IMG/VR virus record: IMGVR_UViG_3300007512_000011
Location: 50,968-114,967 of that record
Direction: 5' to 3' (one strand)
From: a virus
DNA length: 64,000 bases
Within the stretch, counting starts at the first letter, position 1, and every line of letters starts with the position of its first letter. Below are positions 43,637 through 53,300 of this stretch, piece by piece. The position numbers and the translations under genes were made by a program. Below the pieces are notes generated by a model. It did no database searches. It had not been told where the DNA came from and saw nothing but the letters and a program-made list of their open reading frames with translations.

Positions 43637-43894
43637 TTAGAGATCCTTTAAAATATCACTTTTCAAAGCTTCTCGAATCCTAACGATTCTTTCTAGCTGC
43701 TTTTTAAGATTAGACTCATGAATTCCTAGCTTTTTTGCATGATCAATCTTATGAGAAAGTGTGCTTGCTTGATCTGCTGCGTCAACCTCTTCTGCTTTCT
43801 CAGCTCCTGGAAGACCTGCTTCTTGCATCTTTTGTCTTTCCTCAAGAACGAGTTGTTTTAGAAGTTCTGGTGTTAATTTAGTTACATTAGACAT
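43637..43894 (-). CDS. small helical head-cluster protein, 85 aa
   Basis: Not recognised. Helical throughout (LTPELLKQLVLEERQKMQEA, then LKKQLERIVRIREALKSDIL) with a short polar break. It could be a small core or assembly factor, like T4 gp67 or gp68 in size and composition, but I see no direct motif. AGGAG lies upstream and a late-motif copy 28 nt upstream, making it the first gene of a likely transcript that runs through scaffold and capsid. Confidence 0.65.
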   Translation of the reverse strand: MSNVTKLTPELLKQLVLEERQKMQEAGLPGAEKAEEVDAADQASTLSHKIDHAKKLGIHESNLKKQLERIVRIREALKSDILKDL

Positions 43895-43922
43895 TGTGGG
43901 AAGCTCCTCTATTATGCGCAGT

Positions 43923-43931
43923 TATACATAT
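43923..43931 (-). promoter_or_regulatory. late-promoter-like 9-mer ATATGTATA
   Basis: Minus strand ATATGTATA, 28 nt upstream of the 85-aa gene, inside the only gap above 30 bases in the head module upstream of the scaffold. Transcription from here would cover the small head proteins, scaffold and capsid up to the terminator at 38902-38937. Confidence 0.45.
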
Positions 43932-43962
43932 TCCGCTAGTCTTAAATTGACGCTAAAAGCTT

Positions 43963-44436
43963 TTATCCCTTTTGGGATGACTCTGTAAATGCTAATGCTG
44001 CCCAATTAGTTGCTGACTCTGAAAAGAGTGCCATGGGATCACTGCCTGCTACCTGTCTAGCTGCAGTATCTCCTGCTGCAGATGAGGCCATTGCTGTCCC
44101 GCCGGGTCCAACTCTTTCAACAGATGATTGTTCCTGCAGTGTTGTAAGAGCTGTGTCTGTAAGAATTGAAGCAAGAACAGGATCTTCAGTTATAGATTTT
44201 GCAGCATTCTGCGCGAGCTTTGCTTCTTGCAATCTTTGACGTTTTGGGTTTTGAGGCTTCTTTCCAAACTCAATTTTATCAAGCGCAGACCCTCTACTCG
44301 GGGTAGAAGCACGAGAAGGATTCTTTCTCTCAGAAAGTGAAACACGATTTGTATCTGTATCAATTCCCTCCTGGAGAATCTCTACCAGACATTCCTTAAC
44401 GATTCCTTTGAGAGCACTTCTTGAAATTGTTGACAT
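43963..44436 (-). CDS. unknown head-cluster protein, 157 aa
   Basis: Not recognised. I use the ATG at 44436, which overlaps the protease stop (TAATG) and has AGGA just upstream, over the TTG at 44448. An N-terminal helix (STISRSALKGIVKECLVEIL) is followed by a basic polar stretch (KKPQNPKRQRLQEAKLAQNA) and an Ala-rich end. Coupled translation with the protease suggests a head assembly role. Confidence 0.65.
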   Translation of the reverse strand: MSTISRSALKGIVKECLVEILQEGIDTDTNRVSLSERKNPSRASTPSRGSALDKIEFGKKPQNPKRQRLQEAKLAQNAAKSITEDPVLASILTDTALTTLQEQSSVERVGPGGTAMASSAAGDTAARQVAGSDPMALFSESATNWAALAFTESSQKG

Positions 44437-45050
44437 TATTCCTGCCAAGATAGGATTTCATTAAAGATCCTATCAATACGATCACTTCGAGTAAAAACCT
44501 TATCTAGCTCCTGCTTATTAACAACCTTTCCTTCTCTTAGCATGAAGGCACCTGGTGTTGAGGGTTCGCTAACCATGTCAAAGCATATCAGCTGAAAATC
44601 CTCTTGGACAACCTGGTTGTCTCCTTGACGGCGGGTGGACCCGACGCCCCTCGATGAAATTCCAAGGGTTACACCTGAGGACACTAAGCTCTGTAAGATC
44701 TTTCCGCTTGGAGTATCTAATAACTCGACAGTTCCTACAACAGCATCACCTTCCATTTTAGCATCTCTAATAATATGAGAAGCATTTTTTAATTCGACCA
44801 CAGATGTATCAGGATGATCACACTCACCTAATGCCCTGTTCTCTTTAATAAACTTCTGGTAATTGAGAACTTCTCTTTCAAGAATTGCCCTAGGGTAAAT
44901 TCTGCCATTTTGGTTAAGTGTATCTGCCTTCTGCAAAACACCCCGAAGAACTATTCTTCCTCCGTTTCTATCGATAGACTCCTGTATCATCTCAGCTGTG
45001 TATGAGAGCGGTGTCCACTCTGTTAAAAGTTTCATATCGGAATTATTCAT
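44436..45050 (-). CDS. prohead protease (gp21-like)
   Basis: 204 aa. Contains the motifs of the T4 gp21 family: LNQNGRIYPRAILEREV (residues about 46-62), the His in LGECDHPDTSVV (about residue 78), and the Ser region SGVTLGISSRGVGS (about 128-141). The His/Ser pair fits the herpesvirus-type serine protease fold of this family. It matures scaffold and capsid proteins before packaging. It overlaps the upstream gene by 8 bp and the next gene by TAATG. Length is near T4 gp21 (212 aa). Confidence 0.88.
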   Translation of the reverse strand: MNNSDMKLLTEWTPLSYTAEMIQESIDRNGGRIVLRGVLQKADTLNQNGRIYPRAILEREVLNYQKFIKENRALGECDHPDTSVVELKNASHIIRDAKMEGDAVVGTVELLDTPSGKILQSLVSSGVTLGISSRGVGSTRRQGDNQVVQEDFQLICFDMVSEPSTPGAFMLREGKVVNKQELDKVFTRSDRIDRIFNEILSWQE

Positions 45051-45897
45051 TTAAAGCCTCCGTTATCTCATCTTTTAACTGTGAGATAACTAAAAATCGT
45101 GAAATTGTCGCATCTGTTATATCTTCAACAGATTCTGACACTATTCTCTCTTTAACATCACACATCTTTTCCATCAGGATTTGGTTGTCTGTCTGCTGTT
45201 GTAATCTATCAAGATCAGACAGCACTGTCTCTCGCAATGCTGCAAGAGATTGCTTAATGGATTCTCCCTCGTCGTTTGCGATAGAGAAAACATAGGACTT
45301 TATGAGATCACGCTGTGTTTCATTCAAGCAGCTTCCATATTTCTCGTTAAATTTCTCAGACAAGATCTTGACAACCAAGGTGTCAACATCCGGATTCACA
45401 TCTTGCTCTAGCTGCTTAGCCTCTTTTTCTAATAGCAACCACTCAACCATCTTTCCTTCGAACTCAACAATCTTTGATAAATCTGATCTATCGAGCTCTC
45501 TCCAGCCGTTAAGCAGTGTTTGAATTGTCGCGTACGTCTTATACTCTTCAATACGACGGTGATAAAAAGCTGAATCATCAAGACTGTGATTAATGTCTCG
45601 TATGAGGAGTGATTTTTCTCTATCTAGACGATCTGTATTACATCTTCTAGCTGCATGTTTTGCCTCAGTAAGAATGCTAGCAGCAACTGGGGTATCTGAT
45701 ACAGTTGTCTGTGCGAGAGCATTAAACAGTCTAAATTCTTTATAAAGCTCAGTTGTCTTATGAAATCTGGTCTCTATGATGCTTAGCGCTTTTTGTGCCG
45801 ACTGCTTATCATCTCGGATTAAAGCTTCTGAGATGTGCCTTAGTAGCAGCTCATAGATTATGCCCACGTTTCTCTTTTTGTTGTGACCTCTAGCCAT
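45043..45897 (-). CDS. probable prohead core protein, 284 aa
   Basis: Not matched to a named family. It is helical and charged, with an N-terminal basic segment (MARGHNKKRNVGIIYELLLR) and a C-terminal coiled-coil-like end (DLDRLQQQTDNQILMEKMCD). It lies between portal and protease, where T4 carries the core genes 67 and 68, so a core or portal-associated role is a positional inference. It is coupled to the protease by an 8-bp overlap. Confidence 0.65.
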   Translation of the reverse strand: MARGHNKKRNVGIIYELLLRHISEALIRDDKQSAQKALSIIETRFHKTTELYKEFRLFNALAQTTVSDTPVAASILTEAKHAARRCNTDRLDREKSLLIRDINHSLDDSAFYHRRIEEYKTYATIQTLLNGWRELDRSDLSKIVEFEGKMVEWLLLEKEAKQLEQDVNPDVDTLVVKILSEKFNEKYGSCLNETQRDLIKSYVFSIANDEGESIKQSLAALRETVLSDLDRLQQQTDNQILMEKMCDVKERIVSESVEDITDATISRFLVISQLKDEITEALNE

Positions 45898-45904
45898 GAG
45901 TGAC

Positions 45905-48022
45905 TTAATCCTCCTCTGATGAATTCGTAGTCTCAGAGATTACTTTACTGTTAATACCTATCCGAGACTCAAGTGATTTTAATGCAGAACGCATCTGTCC
46001 TGTCATTTTTGACTGTGTTTCAATTCGATCATCAAGAATCTCTAAAAAGTCCCTGCCTTGAAGCTCGCTCAATTTTGGTAGTTTGTGTGCTCTTGACAGC
46101 GGGTTTATATCAGATTTTCTCTCACTATTTCTCTTATACTTAGTTAATTTTCTAGCATACGGATGGGCAATGGAATCTGACGCATTTTTTGGATCATGAG
46201 ACACGAGGCGAAGATGATCTGTGTCCTGGTTGTTCGAATTACGACGGCGTTTTCTTTTCTCTTCTTCTTCTGATGGCTCTATATCGATATCTACATCGAT
46301 ATCTACATCCACATCTATATCAGAATCATCAATATGCGCGTCAATATCTTCATTCAAGACACCCGCTAATAAGTTAACACGGTTCTGTGCTTTGATCGGC
46401 GAGCCCTCATCCTCAATCGATAATCTACTAAGATCAATAGCATCTTCAAGGTCATCTGATTCATCGATTGAGTCGCCTGCCACTATGTTTAAGTTCAGAC
46501 TGTTTCTATCGTCACCCGCTAGCTCAGTCGGAGGAGCTTCTAGTCCCGCCTCCTCTTCAGGAGCCTCCGGGGGTTCCTCTCCTGGGGCAATAGCAAGACC
46601 AGCCTCAGCTTCCTCTGGAATCTGCACGGCTTCGACCTCTAGATCTCTCTGCTTATCAAGGATTCTACCAGCAAGTATTGCACTAATCTCATCGTCAGTC
46701 ATGCTGAATAGATTCTTTCTAAGCCAAGTCTTATCGACCAGACCCTCGACCTGTGCAGCTGTTCCTGCGATTTCAAATCGAGAGCGATACAGCTCTAGCT
46801 TTTGCTGTTGCGCAATGGTTGAAGGATTAGATAGTTGCAATGTGAAATCAAGAAGATCCTCTCCCTCAAACCCATTACAGTACAGGTGAATAATTGCGAT
46901 CTTATTCATCTCAGCGACAATGGTTCTCTGTATTCTTGCAATGGTTCTTGAAAATCTAATATCTTCCTGGGAGAGAGTTGCCTTTGCACCCAGGCCTTCA
47001 TCATAGCCTAGATATGCCTTTGGTATTTTGAGAGCAGCAAAAAGTTTTTTCTGAATGTACTCTACATCTTCGATAGCTGTTGCATTCTGCCCACCTGCAA
47101 GTGTATCAATCTTCGTGCCTGATTCACCACCTCTAACGGGCAGGTAATAATCCTCATCAACTGATAATGGGTTATATCTAAGATCTACTCGACCAGAGTC
47201 TTTATTAACAACTGACGCCTTTTTAAGGGTTGACTGAACCTGCTCCATGTAATTGGGAATATCCTCAGGGGGAACATTACCCACATCAACGTAGAATACA
47301 CGACGCTCAGGAGACCGAACGACACGATAGACAAGCATTGCGTCCTCAACAAGTATTAGCTGTCGCCAGATACGTCGAGCTGACTCGAGTACAGATGTAC
47401 CATATGGAAGAAATGCATCATTTGCGAGAACACGCATGTGAGTGACCTGCCAGTTCTCAAGCACCTGGTTTCCTTGAGTTACCCACCTATATCTAACTGC
47501 CATAGGATCTTTTGGATCAAATCCTTCCTCACGCTCTACCTCATTCACAGGCATTGGGTATGCGTTTATTACACCGTGCTCTGGACTCACATCGTTAAAA
47601 AGAAAAAAGTCGCCATACTTGCAGAGAGTCCTAACCCAAGCAGACAGATTAAATTCAACATTAATTGTGTCATAAAACAATTCGCTTAAAATCTTTTTAA
47701 TCGTCGGATTCTCTGAGTGTATGTGTAGGACGCTTCCTTTCTCATCTGCTGCAACAGACTCCTCAGAGTATATGTCAAGTGCTGAGCTGATTTCAGGTGT
47801 GTACTCCATCTCACTAAAATCACTATAGCGTGCCATTCGATCATATGTGCCATAAGCCGACATGGCTGTGCTATAAACGTGGCTCTGATTCTTTCGAAAC
47901 ATATCAAAGGCTGAAGATGTTACACCGCCTTTGTCAAAGTCACGAACCCTTCTCTTTATGACAGGACCACTGCGAAATAGCAGGGTTAGTCTCCTGAATA
48001 GTCCTTCTGATTTATCTGCCAT
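45905..48022 (-). CDS. portal protein (gp20-like)
   Basis: 705 aa. The first 480 residues match the T4-type portal: SYSTAM-like helix region, EYTPEISSALDIYSEESVAA, SAWVRTLCKYGDFFLFNDV, NWQVTHMRVLANDAFLPYGT, SVLESARRIWRQLILVEDAM and KIPKAYLGYDEGLGAKATLS. The dodecameric ring is the gate for packaging and the head-tail joint. Residues 480-660 are an extra acidic low-complexity region with an Asp repeat (DSDIDVDVDIDVDIDIEPSE) and then a basic KRKRRRN patch; T4 gp20 is 524 aa, so this tail is additional. The gene starts 8 bp after the terminase stop. Confidence 0.9.
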   Translation of the reverse strand: MADKSEGLFRRLTLLFRSGPVIKRRVRDFDKGGVTSSAFDMFRKNQSHVYSTAMSAYGTYDRMARYSDFSEMEYTPEISSALDIYSEESVAADEKGSVLHIHSENPTIKKILSELFYDTINVEFNLSAWVRTLCKYGDFFLFNDVSPEHGVINAYPMPVNEVEREEGFDPKDPMAVRYRWVTQGNQVLENWQVTHMRVLANDAFLPYGTSVLESARRIWRQLILVEDAMLVYRVVRSPERRVFYVDVGNVPPEDIPNYMEQVQSTLKKASVVNKDSGRVDLRYNPLSVDEDYYLPVRGGESGTKIDTLAGGQNATAIEDVEYIQKKLFAALKIPKAYLGYDEGLGAKATLSQEDIRFSRTIARIQRTIVAEMNKIAIIHLYCNGFEGEDLLDFTLQLSNPSTIAQQQKLELYRSRFEIAGTAAQVEGLVDKTWLRKNLFSMTDDEISAILAGRILDKQRDLEVEAVQIPEEAEAGLAIAPGEEPPEAPEEEAGLEAPPTELAGDDRNSLNLNIVAGDSIDESDDLEDAIDLSRLSIEDEGSPIKAQNRVNLLAGVLNEDIDAHIDDSDIDVDVDIDVDIDIEPSEEEEKRKRRRNSNNQDTDHLRLVSHDPKNASDSIAHPYARKLTKYKRNSERKSDINPLSRAHKLPKLSELQGRDFLEILDDRIETQSKMTGQMRSALKSLESRIGINSKVISETTNSSEED
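46281..46325 (-). repeat. short Asp-Ile/Val codon repeat in the portal tail
   Basis: Degenerate GATATCGATGTA-type units encode alternating Asp and Ile/Val (IDVDVDIDVDIDIE). This is a recent-looking simple repeat in the acidic C-terminal extension of the portal. Confidence 0.6.
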
Positions 48023-48030
48023 TTTCTAGC

Positions 48031-49656
48031 TCACTTATACACCCAGTCAAACTCAGATAGGGCATGCTGCTTTTTATTCCATTCACCTGAGAGCTTGCTT
48101 TTCTTAAAGTCATCGGGTTGCACCTTAGGGTCTCTTGTTGCTGATGAATAAGGCCTTCCTTCTGTTATTGCACCGGGCATATCATCGTAGCTATTACGGG
48201 TCATCTTCATAGCCTTAAGCATGGCATCATTTAGATCTGATGAGGATCGACCGTGATCAGCTGAGGTGTCATATAACCAGGTTCCGATTGCCATGCTCAT
48301 AACAAGATCGTCATTATAGCCTTTCATTGCCTGTGCTTTACTTCCAGACCAGACAAATGTTTTTAGTTCATCATAAAATCTAGAAGAATAAATCTTAATT
48401 TGCTTATTTCTTATTACCTCTTCTAGTTTTGATAAAATTAGATTTCTACTTTTGCCGCTGGTGGTAAATCCAGCAATCTCATTATCATTTTTTGGCACAT
48501 AGTCTCCTATGTAGACACCCTTACGCCTTTTATGGTAGAGATTGGGATACTGCATTTCTTTCAACTTCAGAACTGTTGCATATCCGTAGCTATTATTCTC
48601 AGGACACAGCAATGCCTTATTATATCTGATGCCAAAATCGTGTAAAAGTTCGGCAAATCGGTCTGGGGGGATCTTTCCCTTATACTCTGCAACACACTCA
48701 CCCTCTGTGACATCAATTATGTGGAATGCGGAGTAATCTCTTGAGTCACCCCTTGAAATATCAGCTGAAATGATATAATGATGCTCTGTTAGTGGGTATT
48801 TCCAGATCCACACATTCATGTCAGGACCTGCTCTCTCCTTCGGAGGTATGCACTCCAATCTGATCCACTCGATGTCAGAATCAGACAAAAATGTGTCTCC
48901 TGATGAGGCGAAGTCGCAAAGATACTCTTGAGAGATTTGACGATTTGATAGATTTTTTGTCGTCTTATCAAACCATTCCTGGCCTCTTTCTGGGTGCACA
49001 TCCCAGGGCAACTTTATGGCTGCAAATTCATTAAGCCCTGCTTCAGCGTCTGTATAGAGCTTGTAATACTGACCTCCCACACCATTAGGTGTCGAGAGAA
49101 TAATCACTCGACCACCTGTGCTAATTGTGGGGTATAGTCCTGTCCACAGATCATCAAAGTTTCTAACAAATGCTGCTTCATCGATGATCAACAGAGACAG
49201 AGCTTCAGAACGTCCTGCATCCTCTGATGTTGGGATTGCCTTAATGGATGATCCATGACTAAATTCTAGCAACTGCTTATTATTTGTTACTAGCTCGGGC
49301 AAAACAAGCCACGGCGGCAAGGATCTGACCATTGTCTTCACCTTGCCAATAAAGTTCTGTGCAACACTTAATTTGGTTGCAATAATGAGTATGTTCTTAT
49401 CTTTCTGAAATAGAGCAAGCCACACAGAGTAGGCTGCAACAAGAGTTGACATTCCTAGCTGCCTAGACTTCAATATTATGCTGAATCTATTCTCTATGAA
49501 TTTTTCAACACATTCATCCTGAAATTCATACGTGTCAAATTTAATCAATCCGCGAACAGGGTGTTGAATTTTTAGATAGTTGTTAAAAAAATAAGCTGGA
49601 TCTTTTCCACATTTAACTATCTCTTTTATCTGGTTTGACTTATTAATTTTTGGCAT
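48031..49656 (-). CDS. terminase large subunit (gp17-like)
   Basis: 541 aa. ATPase: Walker A LKSRQLGMST (residues 62-71), Walker B LLIIDEAA (D159, E160), coupling motif STP (188-190). RNase H-like nuclease: D299 (IISADISRGD), E353 (CPENNSYGYA) and D449/D450 (KGYNDDLVMSM). It pumps DNA into the prohead and cuts it. The overlap with the preceding gene (TAATG) suggests coupling. Slightly shorter than T4 gp17 (610 aa), mainly at the N-terminus. No small terminase is recognisable nearby except possibly the next gene upstream. Confidence 0.93.
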   Translation of the reverse strand: MPKINKSNQIKEIVKCGKDPAYFFNNYLKIQHPVRGLIKFDTYEFQDECVEKFIENRFSIILKSRQLGMSTLVAAYSVWLALFQKDKNILIIATKLSVAQNFIGKVKTMVRSLPPWLVLPELVTNNKQLLEFSHGSSIKAIPTSEDAGRSEALSLLIIDEAAFVRNFDDLWTGLYPTISTGGRVIILSTPNGVGGQYYKLYTDAEAGLNEFAAIKLPWDVHPERGQEWFDKTTKNLSNRQISQEYLCDFASSGDTFLSDSDIEWIRLECIPPKERAGPDMNVWIWKYPLTEHHYIISADISRGDSRDYSAFHIIDVTEGECVAEYKGKIPPDRFAELLHDFGIRYNKALLCPENNSYGYATVLKLKEMQYPNLYHKRRKGVYIGDYVPKNDNEIAGFTTSGKSRNLILSKLEEVIRNKQIKIYSSRFYDELKTFVWSGSKAQAMKGYNDDLVMSMAIGTWLYDTSADHGRSSSDLNDAMLKAMKMTRNSYDDMPGAITEGRPYSSATRDPKVQPDDFKKSKLSGEWNKKQHALSEFDWVYK

Positions 49657-50036
49657 TATTCGATGGTGTAATTGGTCGATCGCCTGTAATAGGCCATCTT
49701 CCTTGGTGTATACGGCGACGTCGTAATCATCTCAACACTATCACTTGTACCCAACTGCTTCACCTTTAGCGCACGAGTAGCGCCCTTTTTAAACTCACTA
49801 CGTACATTTTTCATGTAATCGTTAGTAAGCTTGACCGACTCATCAGCAAATCTCTTAATCTGATCCCTTATGTTTCTCTCTGAGGCCAGATTAACAATTG
49901 TAGTATATCTGACAGTTAGTACATCTCCTTGCAATGAGCATTTTATTGACATTGTTGGAGACACTGTGGTCGAGCTATACCCAAAGGTATTGTCTAGAAT
50001 CTGACCAAGTACATTGTTTTCTTCAAAGCTTAGCAT
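49656..50036 (-). CDS. small protein before the terminase, 126 aa
   Basis: Family not recognised by name. A beta-rich first half (SIKCSLQGDVLTVRYTTIVN) leads to a charged helix (DQIKRFADESVKLTNDYMKN) and a C-terminal segment ending YTPRKMAYYRRSTNYTIE. It is coupled to the terminase gene by TAATG. By position it is a candidate terminase partner or small subunit, but it lacks a clear helix-turn-helix or long coiled coil, so this is weak. ATATTTATA lies 12 bases before the ATG. Confidence 0.65.
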   Translation of the reverse strand: MLSFEENNVLGQILDNTFGYSSTTVSPTMSIKCSLQGDVLTVRYTTIVNLASERNIRDQIKRFADESVKLTNDYMKNVRSEFKKGATRALKVKQLGTSDSVEMITTSPYTPRKMAYYRRSTNYTIE

Positions 50037-50066
50037 GTTATCACCCGTTATAAATATCTATCATGC

Positions 50067-50339
50067 TCAAAATTGAATACTGAGAGATGCACGTTTTCTA
50101 ATTTGAACCTCTTTTTCAACATCTTCTTTTTTGGGCCTCCATCCCTGACTCCAGGCTTGTCGCCTAGCTTCAGCCCAACATACTGAGCACGCAGAGCAGC
50201 ACAAATATTTTTCAAATGCAACTATATCTGCTTGTTTATTCATTACTAAATCACAAATAGGACAAAATAAGGGAAACCTACTTTCCCCTTCTGTACTATC
50301 CTTTACGATAATCTTATCAAATCCCGTATAATCAGACAT
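50067..50339 (-). CDS. small zinc-finger protein, 90 aa
   Basis: I start it at ATG 50339 (MSDYTGFDKIIVKD), eight bases inside the end of the SbcCD-like gene, with GAG eight bases upstream; the longer form from 50396 has no better site. Cysteines CPIC (residues 26-29) and CCSACSVC (47-54) form a likely zinc ribbon. It lies between the recombination fusion and the terminase partner. Function unknown; similar short zinc proteins near terminase genes are known to me from other large phages only as hypothetical proteins. Confidence 0.65.
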   Translation of the reverse strand: MSDYTGFDKIIVKDSTEGESRFPLFCPICDLVMNKQADIVAFEKYLCCSACSVCWAEARRQAWSQGWRPKKEDVEKEVQIRKRASLSIQF

Positions 50340-53300
50340 GAATAACTCTTGCATTCTTTTCTTTCTTAATAATATCGAGAGAATTGTCGACAGCATCTTT
50401 TATTGCATCTACATGAGAAATCACGATAATATTTCTAAACCACTTCTTTAAGGATTGTAATAGTCTACTGCATGCCTCTATGTTTGTCTCGTCTAGCGCA
50501 CCAAATCCCTCATCAATAATCAACATATTTGTCTTTGGCAATGATGACACATTTATCAGTGCAACACGAATTGCTAGAGAAGCCATCATTTTCTCCATTC
50601 CAGAGGCAAGCTCAATTATTCTTCTAGAGTCTCCGTAGTTTATGTAAATGTCCATTGCATTTGACTCTGAATCTGCCTCTAGTTCCACAGTGAATCCTGT
50701 CACTCCGTGCAATATTTTTGCAATCTCAACATTAATAAGGGGTAGTTGCGAAGTCATGATCTGGAGCGGGATTCCCTTTTTTGACATTGCCTGCATAAAC
50801 ATGTCATAAAGCTTAAGGTCTTTCTTTATTTGAGAAAATTCTTGCTTCTCCTTTCTAAGCCTGTTTATTTCGACACTGGCCCTACTAATCTTATCTGCAA
50901 TGACTAGTTTATTCTTCTCTAGCTCTTTGATATTCTTGCGGAGATCTAGCACGTTGTTTCTTAATTTAGCATCTGAAGATGTTTCATCATCAATTATTCT
51001 TTCTTGCATGTCACATAGAAGCTTACTGCTCTCATCTAGTTCTCTTCTAGCGTCTTTTGTCTCATTGGATAAATTGTTGATCTTTATCTCTAGTTGTGAT
51101 ATTGAAATTGAAAGAGCAGACTCCTTCTCAACAAGCTTATCATATTTTTGAATCTTTTCTTTAAGCTTTTCATTTATTACTTCGTCAAGAGACTGCCCCA
51201 TCTCTGATAAATTTTCTAACAACTTTTCAACAGTTTTTGTCTGAGTTTCAAGACTCCCTTTGTCTAGATGGGACTGCTTAATAAACTTACAGGTCGGATA
51301 CTCATCTCCGCAGGGCACCTCTTCAAGCCTTCTAGTTGATGCTAATTGACTTTCAAGAAGGGTGGCCTGATTTTGATATTCATGCTCAAGAGTAAGAAGA
51401 GATCTCTCTAGATTTCTTTGAAATTCTATTTGTTCCTTGAGGACATCAATTGGAAAATCATTTTTAACTCTTTTAATCTTAAGAATTTTTTCTCTCTCTT
51501 CATGAATTAGCCTATCGGAGGATTCTCTTTTCTTTACCAGAGATTCCAGATTTTTTCTATCAGCTTCAACAATAATGTTCTGTGAATCAATCTCTTTCTG
51601 TGTAACTGATTCTGTTATTCCTGACACAGCTATTTCAACATTGAGCTTTTCAAGTCTGTCACGTTTGTGCCTGATATCGTCCATGATATCTTTCATCGCT
51701 TGCCTGTTCTCAGATATGACCATATGACAATCATCAATCTCTGTATCCCAGTCGAGAAGGGGTATTATTTTTGACTTGGCCCTAAGATTCTGCGATTCAT
51801 CTTTGGCTAGGTCATACATCTTTTCAAACACATTTAAATCGAGAAAGTTTGTGAGAATCATCTTTCTAGCTGTTGCTCTTTCTCTAATAAAGGTGTTCAT
51901 TTGCCCTTGAGATGCCAAAGATGTCATTAAAAAGTCTTCAGGGGTCCCTATTATATCTCTCACAATTTTTTCAGTGTCTCGTCTCTGCTCACCCGATAAA
52001 TCTGTCACTGGATTTCCACTTTCATCAAGCTCTAGCAGTGAAAGCGATGTTGTTCCATACACAGCACCCTTCTTTGTTTGCTTCTTAATAGTCTTTCTCT
52101 CGAGACAAAGCCTTTTACCATTCATGCTAAAGCTTATCGAAGTCTCACATGCGTTCTTTCTACTATTGATAATATGAACATTTTTTATGGGACCACGATC
52201 AGTTGTATTAAACAAGCCATAAACAAGAGCACCAATTATCGATGACTTGCCCTTAGCATTCTTTCCAAAAATTCCAGTGATTCCCGGTAAATTGTCAAAA
52301 TTTATAACATTCCCTTCTCCATACACAAATGTATTGTCAAATCGAAAGGAATCAATTTGCCATCTAACGTTTCTTAGGCTCTCATCCTGGGATGCGATCT
52401 GAGAAAGGTATCGATCAATTAAGTCATCAAACTTATCGAGTCTTTGCTTATTATTTTTTAAATTGCTGTAATAATCCCTTATCAGCTTCTTGTGCGTGGA
52501 ATTCTCTCTTAAGTTTTCCTTTGTAAAGAGATCACCTGATTTTGTCTGGATTTCTGCTGCATTAAATGATGTCTCTGTCTTAAACACTACCTCTGCGGCA
52601 TCCTTAAAGGTTATTAGCTCATTTTGAATTTGCTTTGTTGTTGCCTGTGTAATGCTCTGGTCAGATCTTATTCTAAAACGAGCACCATTTGGATGCTTTG
52701 CTGACTGTATCAGTGTGTTCTTTATGTTTCCTTGCCAGTCTATCGTTATAAAAGGCTTGCTGTGAGGTATTTCATGAAAATCGACACTAAAATCATCTTT
52801 ATCTCTAATGTCCCAAAACAGAAAGCCCTTCTTTGGATCCTCTCCATAGTTTTGCTGGATGGATGATCCACAGTATGCAATCGTCTTTTTATCATTTAAA
52901 AACTGACAACGGTGGATGTCACCCAGGAGTGAGAAGTCATATTTTTCAAACATGTCAACAGTTACTTCTCCATCTATTTCCCAATCAATATCTGTTGACG
53001 ATCCCCAGACACCTCCATGAAACAATGCAATGCTTATCTGATCCTCGACAGGTTCAACATCTTCCCATGACTCTTCATCGAAGCATGATAAAACACACCA
53101 GTTATAGCCATCGATGCCTGTCGGATAAACACCTGATTGCTTGTACAAAAACAGCCTGTCATTGTCTAGAGCATTAATGATAGGAGAAATTGCATCCTGC
53201 CGATCCTTGTTGTGTTGCAATCCGTCATGGTTCCCTAAGATGATGTGCGTGGGTGCGATTTCTGCTAACTGTGTAAACCACCAAGAAAGATTATCAATAA

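Noticed and set aside
50049-50057. ATATTTATA as a promoter for the 126-aa gene
   Set aside because: It matches the 9-mer perfectly but is 12 bases from the ATG, so transcription would start at or after the ribosome site. Kept as a motif observation, not as a feature.
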